From an uncultured Prevotellaceae bacterium (GTDB lineage: Bacteria > Bacteroidota > Bacteroidia > Bacteroidales > Bacteroidaceae): a stretch of 40,787 bases of DNA. Location of the stretch: positions 1 to 40,787 of the forward strand of contig CAMWQU010000023.1 in assembly GCA_947176535.1 (NCBI GenBank). Reading direction: 5' to 3'. Numbering within the stretch: position 1 is the stretch's first letter; each line of letters starts with the position of its first letter. The notes under the pieces were generated by a model. It was not told where the DNA came from. It ran no database searches and saw only the letters and a program-made list of their open reading frames with translations. The position numbers and the translations under genes were made by a program. Positions 36,414 to 40,787 of this stretch are shown here, in pieces.

Positions 36414-37019
36414 ATGGCTAGATATATTGGACCAAAAACAAAAATTGCTCGTCGTTTTGGTGAGCCTATCTTTGGTGCTGACAAAGTTCTTTCGAAAAGA
36501 AACTACCCTCCCGGTCAGCACGGAAACAACCGTAGAAGAAAGACTTCTGAGTATGGAACCATGTTGGCCGAGAAACAGAAGGCCCGCTATACTTACGGTG
36601 TATTAGAGAAACAGTTCCGTAATATGTTTGAAAAGGCCGCTCGTACGAGTGGAATCACTGGTGAAATTCTGATACAGAATCTGGAGAGTCGTCTTGATAA
36701 TATCGTATATCGCCTTGGCATTGCTCCTACTCGTGCTGCCGCTCGTCAGTTGGTAAACCATCGTCACATTACGGTTGATGGGAAAGTTGTTGGTATTGCC
36801 TCTTATAGTGTTGTTCCCGGTCAGATTGTAGGTGTGCGTGAGCGCAGCAAATCTCTTGAGGTTATCGAGGCTGCTTTGGCTGGTTTCAACCACTCTAAAT
36901 ACCCTTGGCTAGAGTGGGATGAGAATAGTAAATCAGGCAAGTACTTGCATAAGCCCGAACGGGCTGATGTTCCTGAGAATATCAAAGAGCAGTTGATAGT
37001 TGAGTTGTACTCTAAATAA
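36414..37019 (+). CDS. rpsD: 30S ribosomal protein S4, zinc-free form
   Basis: S4 is a primary 16S rRNA binder and a translational repressor in many bacteria. The 201-residue protein begins [21 protein letters not shown] and contains YPPGQHG. It has the S4 RNA-binding motif [33 protein letters not shown]. The N-terminal zinc cysteines of the zinc-binding form are absent. It is preceded by a 111-nt leader with a long helix and followed by rpoA. Confidence 0.97.
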   Translation: MARYIGPKTKIARRFGEPIFGADKVLSKRNYPPGQHGNNRRRKTSEYGTMLAEKQKARYTYGVLEKQFRNMFEKAARTSGITGEILIQNLESRLDNIVYRLGIAPTRAAARQLVNHRHITVDGKVVGIASYSVVPGQIVGVRERSKSLEVIEAALAGFNHSKYPWLEWDENSKSGKYLHKPERADVPENIKEQLIVELYSK

Positions 37020-37029
37020 TAGAATCATA

Positions 37030-38025
37030 ATGGCGATATTAGCATTTCAAAAACCTGAAAAAGTTATAATGTTGGCTGCGGACGAGAAGTACGGCAAGTT
37101 CGAATTCCGTCCTTTGGAAGGTGGCTTTGGTACTACCGTAGGTAATGCTTTACGCCGAATTCTGCTGTCATCATTGGACGGCTTCGCAATCAATACCATT
37201 GCTATCAATGGCGTTGAACATGAGTTTGCTACCGTTCCTGGTGTAAAGGAGGATGTAACCAACATTATACTGAATCTGAAGCAAGTTAGGTTCAAACAAA
37301 TAGTTGACGAATTCGAGAATGAGAAAATTAGTGTCACTGTTGAGAAAACGACTGAGTTGAAAGCTGGTGACTTTAACAAGTATCTGACTGGATTTGAAGT
37401 GTTAAACCCAGAGTTGGTTATTTGCCATTTGGATCCTAAGGCGACGATGCAGATCGAGATATCCGTTAATAAGGGGCGTGGTTATGTTCCGGCAGATGAG
37501 AATCGTGAATTCTGCACTGATGTTAATGTAATCCCTATAGATTCTATTTATACTCCTATTCGCAATGTGAAGTATGCAGTCGAAAACTATCGTGTAGAGC
37601 AGAAAACTGACTACGAAAAGTTAATCTTAGAAGTTACGACGGATGGATCAATTCATCCGAAGGATGCTTTGAAAGAGGCTGCTAAGATATTGATTTATCA
37701 CTTTATGTTGTTCTCTGATGAAAAGATCACGTTAGAGAATTCCGATGGGGAGAGCAATGAAGAATTTGATGAAGAGATTCTGCATATGCGTCAATTACTC
37801 AAAACGAAATTGGTGGATATGGATTTGAGTGTTCGTGCTCTCAATTGTCTAAAAGCCGCCAATGTGGAAACCTTGGGGGATCTCGTTCAGTTCAACAAAA
37901 CGGACTTACTGAAGTTCCGCAATTTCGGTAAGAAATCTCTGATGGAGCTTGATGATATGTTTGAACGTCTGAATCTTTCTTTTGGAACAGACATCTCTAA
38001 GTATAAACTTGATAAAGAAAATTAA
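37030..38025 (+). CDS. rpoA: DNA-directed RNA polymerase subunit alpha
   Basis: The alpha subunit dimer scaffolds RNA polymerase assembly, and its C-terminal domain contacts UP elements and regulators. The 331-residue protein has the N-terminal dimerisation domain with [25 protein letters not shown]. The C-terminal domain contains [21 protein letters not shown] and [16 protein letters not shown] chose the ATG at 37030, matching homologues; an upstream TTG would overlap rpsD. The short linker is consistent with other Bacteroidetes. Confidence 0.97.
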   Translation: MAILAFQKPEKVIMLAADEKYGKFEFRPLEGGFGTTVGNALRRILLSSLDGFAINTIAINGVEHEFATVPGVKEDVTNIILNLKQVRFKQIVDEFENEKISVTVEKTTELKAGDFNKYLTGFEVLNPELVICHLDPKATMQIEISVNKGRGYVPADENREFCTDVNVIPIDSIYTPIRNVKYAVENYRVEQKTDYEKLILEVTTDGSIHPKDALKEAAKILIYHFMLFSDEKITLENSDGESNEEFDEEILHMRQLLKTKLVDMDLSVRALNCLKAANVETLGDLVQFNKTDLLKFRNFGKKSLMELDDMFERLNLSFGTDISKYKLDKEN

Positions 38026-38028
38026 AAA

Positions 38029-38511
38029 ATGAGACATAATAAGAAATTCAATCATCTTAGCCGCACCGCTTCTCACCGCGATGCTATGCTTGCTAATATG
38101 GCGATCTCTTTGATAATGCATAAGAGGATCAATACAACCGTGGCGAAGGCTAAGGCTTTGCGTAAATACGTAGAGCCGCTGATCAATCGCTCGAAGCAAG
38201 ATACTACGGCTAGTCGTCGTGTCGTATTCAGTTATTTGCAGAATAAATATGCTGTAACCGAACTTTTTCAGGTTATTTCTGAGAAGGTGGCTGAGCGTCC
38301 TGGTGGTTATACTCGCATCATCAAAACTGGTTTTCGGCAAGGTGATGCTGCTGCCACTTGTTTCATTGAACTTGTGGATTTTGACGAGAATATGGCTAAA
38401 ACTCAGAAGAAAGCTAAGCGTACTCGTCGTAGCAAGAAGAATACAGTAGTCTCAGAAGCTCCTGTGAGTGATGCTGCAGAGGCTACTGTAGAAGTGAATC
38501 CTGCAGAATAA
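38029..38511 (+). CDS. rplQ: 50S ribosomal protein L17
   Basis: L17 lies at the exit-tunnel side of the 50S subunit. The 160-residue protein starts [37 protein letters not shown]. It continues [26 protein letters not shown]. It extends beyond the 127-residue E. coli protein by a basic patch ([14 protein letters not shown]) and an acidic/alanine-rich tail, as in other Bacteroidetes. It starts 3 nt after rpoA and is the last gene of the cluster. Confidence 0.97.
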   Translation: MRHNKKFNHLSRTASHRDAMLANMAISLIMHKRINTTVAKAKALRKYVEPLINRSKQDTTASRRVVFSYLQNKYAVTELFQVISEKVAERPGGYTRIIKTGFRQGDAAATCFIELVDFDENMAKTQKKAKRTRRSKKNTVVSEAPVSDAAEATVEVNPAE

Positions 38512-38595
38512 ATGTTCGTTGAGCTAATTTCAGGGGTTACAAGGACATCAAAAATTGCTCATTAATAAAAAAATAATCATCATCTGATAAAGAGA

Positions 38596-38633
38596 AGAGT
38601 TTGATATAATTTTGTATCAAGCTCTTTCTTTTT
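38596..38633 (+). terminator. Intrinsic terminator after rplQ
   Basis: AGAGTTTGATA (38596-38606) pairs with TATCAAGCTCT (38615-38625), with one G-U pair, followed by TTCTTTTT (38626-38633). It is the end of the rpsL-rplQ cluster. Its T-run abuts the stop codon of the decayed transposase on the other strand. Confidence 0.85.
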
Positions 38634-39246
38634 AAATTGCCATTGTATTTCGCTGAAGACTAATTGCAAACCAAAAAAGTAGGCAGACAGTTTTCCCTCT
38701 ATATTTACGGGGGCAATAATGCCGAGCAATATGCTCCTCCAACAGTTTCATTATCCTTTGGCTTGATATCCCACTATGGTTCCTTAACAGCGTTTTGAGC
38801 CTTTGGTTTAGACCTCCTATGACCACATTTCTATTCGAAATGCACCGTCCGGATAATGTTCATAGATCCATAGATAAGGCAGATAGAAACGGATGGAACG
38901 GTATGTCGCTCTCGGTAGCGGATGAGTATAGTGCATGCGTCTGTTAGCACCTATTGACTTCTCGGCAAGAAAATCCCTTCATCTTTGTTGCCATAGGCAA
39001 GTTCGGTACGGAAAATATCTTCCGGAATCCGGCTCAGCTGCATAACAAGCCCCGAAGTTCCACAGAAGTCTCCAGGTCAGGCTTTGCTGGACTATCTGTA
39101 TCATATGATATTGGCACATCTGTACCGGATAGGTTTTCAATGCCGGAAACAGTCCGCGCATACTGTCGCAGACGATACCATAGATTCTGAAACCGTGGCT
39201 CTGCAGCCTTCTACGCCATCCAGATAATCCAAGACGTTTTCATTAT
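38632..39246 (-). pseudogene. Decayed transposase gene, C-terminal part
   Basis: Three frames on the - strand together show fragments of one transposase. They are ENVLDYLDGVEG at 39246 inward; RIYGIVCDSMRGLFPALKTYPVQMCQYHMIQIVQQ (39198-39094 region); MHYTHPLPRATYRSIRFYLPYLWIYEHYPDG (about 38850-38940); and the C-terminal GLNQRLKTLLRNHSGISSQRIMKLLEEH ending at a stop at 38632. Several frameshifts and an internal loss break it, so it is dead. The pattern resembles a family of Bacteroidetes two-gene transposases named after ISAon1, a recall-based assignment. Its upstream part is found on the other side of the IS4-like element. Confidence 0.75.
39238..39246. repeat. Target site duplication, left copy
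   Basis: TTTCATTAT directly abuts the left inverted repeat and is repeated at 40683-40691 next to the right one. A 9-bp duplication is within the range known for IS4-type insertions. The decayed transposase reads in frame across this site when the element is removed. Confidence 0.85.
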
Positions 39247-39286
39247 TATTACTGTCCGATGAAAGTCAGAAATTGCTAAAAGGTAT

Positions 39287-39327
39287 GACTCGAACGCTGG
39301 TTTTACGGTGCTCGAGTCTTCTTTTTT
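39287..39327 (+). terminator. Intrinsic terminator inside the left end of the IS
   Basis: GACTCGA (39287-39293) pairs with TCGAGTC (39312-39318), followed by TTCTTTTTT on the + strand. It would stop transcription entering the element from the rplQ side before it runs antisense to the transposase gene. Confidence 0.6.
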
Positions 39328-39342
39328 AAATTACAAGCCCCC

Positions 39343-39999
39343 TCAGTCAAAAAGAGATGGTTCTGGCGGTACTCCGGAGGCTTCAGAAAGGATGATTTCC
39401 CACTCCTTTTCGGGATTATTAAACAGACTGAAGAAGTCTATGTAGTACATGAGAGTTATTCTGACCATTGTTGCCAGGCCTGAGAAGCTCCATTGACGTC
39501 TCAGTCCTTTTTGCATCACCATCATCAACAGGTTTGCAATGAGCGTTACCCATATCTGGATTTTGATCGCATTTGCACTTTCTCCATAAAAGTATTTCAA
39601 TGGGAAGTTCTGCTTTATCTGTTTGAATAGTAGTTCAATCTCCCACCGTTGTCTGTATATGGCAATAATTTCATCCGGGTCAAAATCCATATCGTTTGTC
39701 AGCAATGATATAAGTTTGCGTTTTTTTGTATCCACATAGGTGATTATACGCGATTTGTGGCGTATTGTTTCTCCGCCCTTGGTCTGCTTTACAAATTCCA
39801 CACCTTGTATTCGGAGTTCCATCAGACCATCCGGAGTCTGATACATCGTGTCTGTCAGGATGCTGTATTTCAGATTTTTCTTCATTTTGGTGACGTATAT
39901 CACGCCGCGCTCAGTAAGCTGCTGGAACTTTGCATAATCGATATATGCACGATCCATTGCCATGATGTCGCCTTTACTCAGCGAAGTTGGTTTGGGCAT
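39343..39999 (-). pseudogene. IS4-family transposase, C-terminal part after frameshift
   Basis: This frame encodes the second part of the transposase, 218 residues from its first ATG; the same frame is open upstream to about 40047. It has the second catalytic aspartate in MAMDRAYIDY. It also has the IS4-type Y-(2)-R-(3)-E-(6)-K signature as YRQRWEIELLFKQIKQ, with the catalytic Glu. The junction with the N-terminal frame at about 40032-40047 is consistent with loss of one base. The residues after the junction (DIKFTSAATNDSFMPKP) continue the expected sequence, so the split is recent or an assembly error. Confidence 0.85.
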
Positions 40000-40031
40000 G
40001 AAAGAGTCATTTGTTGCCGCCGAGGTGAATT

Positions 40032-40571
40032 TTATATCGGAGGAACTCCCTCATTGGCATTGATGACGGTATGTACCTTGATGCCTCCTTTCTTCTTACC
40101 GGTCTTTGGATGGCGGCCGACACCTTTGAAAAGTAGATTGGAGAACAGCGTTATTGTCGTTGAATCTATAATCTGAAGTCGCTTCATCCATTTTGGGGGC
40201 TTGCCGCTTCGGCTGTCCGATGAAAGGACGTGCCGGTAAGTAGCATACAGGTCTCGGTAAATGGCCTCGAATATGGCTTCCGGACGTCTTGCATTGGCAT
40301 CTGCGAGTGTACTGCGTCCGATCTTGAAGGTGATGCCCAGGTGTGCCAGTTTGCGTGTCTCTGCAAGCAAAGAGGCTGTTATCTCACGTAATGAGTCGAA
40401 TCGCATTATCACGGCATAGAGCATCACCACCAAATGAATCCAGCAGTTGAAGCGTTTGGTGTATCGCTCACCACCGTTTTCACGGCTGAAATCAAGAATT
40501 TTTGACTTGTCAAGTAATTTTATCACCTGACCATATAGCGGCTGTCCGCTAAAATGACTATTTTTGCGCAT
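40032..40571 (-). pseudogene. IS4-family transposase, N-terminal part
   Basis: The first 179 residues of the transposase begin MRKNSHFSGQPLYGQVIKLLDKSK, an N terminus of the DUF4372 type common in Bacteroidetes IS4-like transposases. They include LQIIDSTTITLFSNLLFKGVGRHPKTGKKKGGIKVHTVI, which supplies the first catalytic aspartate. It then ends early at VPPI-stop because of a one-base loss. I chose the ATG at 40571; a longer frame to 40628 would run through the leader stem-loops. With the downstream frame it would make about 410 residues, the expected full length. Confidence 0.85.
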
Positions 40572-40607
40572 GGTTATTGAGTTTTGTTTGACGACAACTA
40601 AATAACC
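40572..40607 (-). promoter_or_regulatory. Stem-loop adjoining the transposase start codon
   Basis: GGTTATT-G-AGTT (40572-40583) and AACT-A-AATAACC (40596-40607) form an 11-bp stem with one mismatch and a 12-nt loop, ending directly at the start codon. In a transcript that includes both arms it would hide the initiation region. Such sequestration is known for IS10 and IS50; for this element it is inference. Confidence 0.55.
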
Positions 40608-40611
40608 AAAA

Positions 40612-40648
40612 AGGCCTGATTCCTGCAAATGGAATCAGGCCTAATTTT
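40612..40648. terminator. Bidirectional terminator in the right end of the IS
   Basis: AGGCCTGATTCC (40612-40623) and GGAATCAGGCCT (40631-40642) form a perfect 12-bp stem with a 7-nt loop. Both outer sides carry T-runs in the reading direction: TTTTTT on the + strand (40645-40650) and TTTTT on the - strand (complement of 40608-40612). Reading on the - strand, it would stop external transcription before the transposase gene. Confidence 0.75.
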
Positions 40649-40682
40649 TTCTGACCTTAAAAAGTTTTATCGGACAGCAATA

Positions 40683-40691
40683 TTTCATTAT
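40683..40691. repeat. Target site duplication, right copy
   Basis: TTTCATTAT is identical to 39238-39246 and immediately follows the right terminal repeat of the IS4-like element. Confidence 0.85.
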
Positions 40692-40787
40692 GTACAAATC
40701 TATGCCACAATATTTTGTTCCGGAATGTATCCTTTATTATTACAAGTCCGAAATGGCGCCCCCAGTAGGTGGTGTCCATATTTATGA
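40683..40787 (-). pseudogene. Decayed transposase gene, upstream part, cut by the window edge
   Basis: On the - strand the reading frame MDTTYWGRHFGLVIIKDTFRNKILWHRFVHNE runs to the target duplication. It joins in frame to ENVLDYLDGVEG at 39246 once the IS is removed. The DTTYWGR motif is the expected first catalytic-aspartate region of the same transposase. The gene extends beyond the window, so its start and inverted repeat cannot be seen. Confidence 0.7.

Larger units (their letters stand above)
39247..40682 (-). mobile_element. IS4-like insertion sequence
   Basis: This 1436-bp element has 18-bp terminal inverted repeats (39247-39264 and 40665-40682) matching at 16 of 18 positions, core CTGTCCGAT, and a 9-bp target duplication. 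It carries one transposase gene on the - strand, interrupted by a single frameshift. Stem-loops lie near both ends, between the repeats and the gene. The insertion split an already existing transposase gene. The ends appear intact, so it could still be mobilised by an active relative in trans. Confidence 0.88.

Noticed and set aside
37000..38025. Upstream TTG start for rpoA
   Set aside because: It overlaps the end of rpsD and adds residues that alpha subunits lack. The ATG at 37030 gives the normal N terminus.
38954..39190. Plus-strand 78-residue frame downstream of rplQ
   Set aside because: It lies opposite the recognisable transposase fragments, which explain the region better, and has no domain or promoter.

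Overview
The window is chromosomal DNA from a member of the Bacteroidales, most likely Prevotellaceae or a near relative. Three things point there. The ribosomal proteins and RNA polymerase subunits have Bacteroidetes-type sequences and lengths (L17 with an acidic tail, a 38-residue L36 with most zinc cysteines lost, map and infA inside the spc/alpha cluster). Several promoters fit the Bacteroidetes -33 TTTG / -7 TAnnTTTG pattern. Shine-Dalgarno sequences are mostly absent. The assignment below family level is inference.

Layout. (1) 1-12.76 kb: tRNA-Thr, tuf, tRNA-Trp, secE, nusG, rplK-rplA-rplJ-rplL, rpoB, rpoC, all on the + strand, closed by a strong intrinsic terminator. (2) 12.76-20.3 kb: an accessory island between rpoC and rpsL. 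It holds a cupin gene facing an HxlR-type regulator across shared regulatory DNA; a two-gene - strand operon (CDP-alcohol phosphotransferase plus IspD/TarI-like cytidylyltransferase); a small repeat-built Cys-rich lipoprotein; a two-domain SGNH/sialate O-acetylesterase; a palindrome-rich 478-bp intergenic region; and a GH123/DUF4091-like secreted glycosidase. (3) 20.3-38.6 kb: the str-S10-spc-alpha superoperon, rpsL to rplQ, opened by a near-consensus promoter and closed by an intrinsic terminator. (4) 38.6-40.8 kb: a decayed Bacteroidetes transposase gene into which a later IS4-like element has inserted, with an 18-bp terminal inverted repeat and a 9-bp target duplication.

The core genes supply translation elongation, transcription and protein export. 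The island looks like envelope and host-glycan functions: O-deacetylation of sialic acids and exo-hydrolysis of N-acetylgalactosamine-type glycans by exported enzymes, a predicted lipid or polymer head-group transfer system, and a surface lipoprotein likely to bind metal or cycle disulfides. These roles are inferred from families and context.

The observations most worth follow-up are the 9-residue CxTC repeat lipoprotein, the cytidylyltransferase/CDP-alcohol transferase pair with a non-canonical motif, the tandem operators between hxlR and the cupin gene, the 44-bp perfect palindrome, a long-range helix in the leader of rpsD that could be an S4 autoregulatory element, and the nested IS with two stem-loops guarding its transposase start. 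I found no CRISPR array, rRNA gene or phage module.
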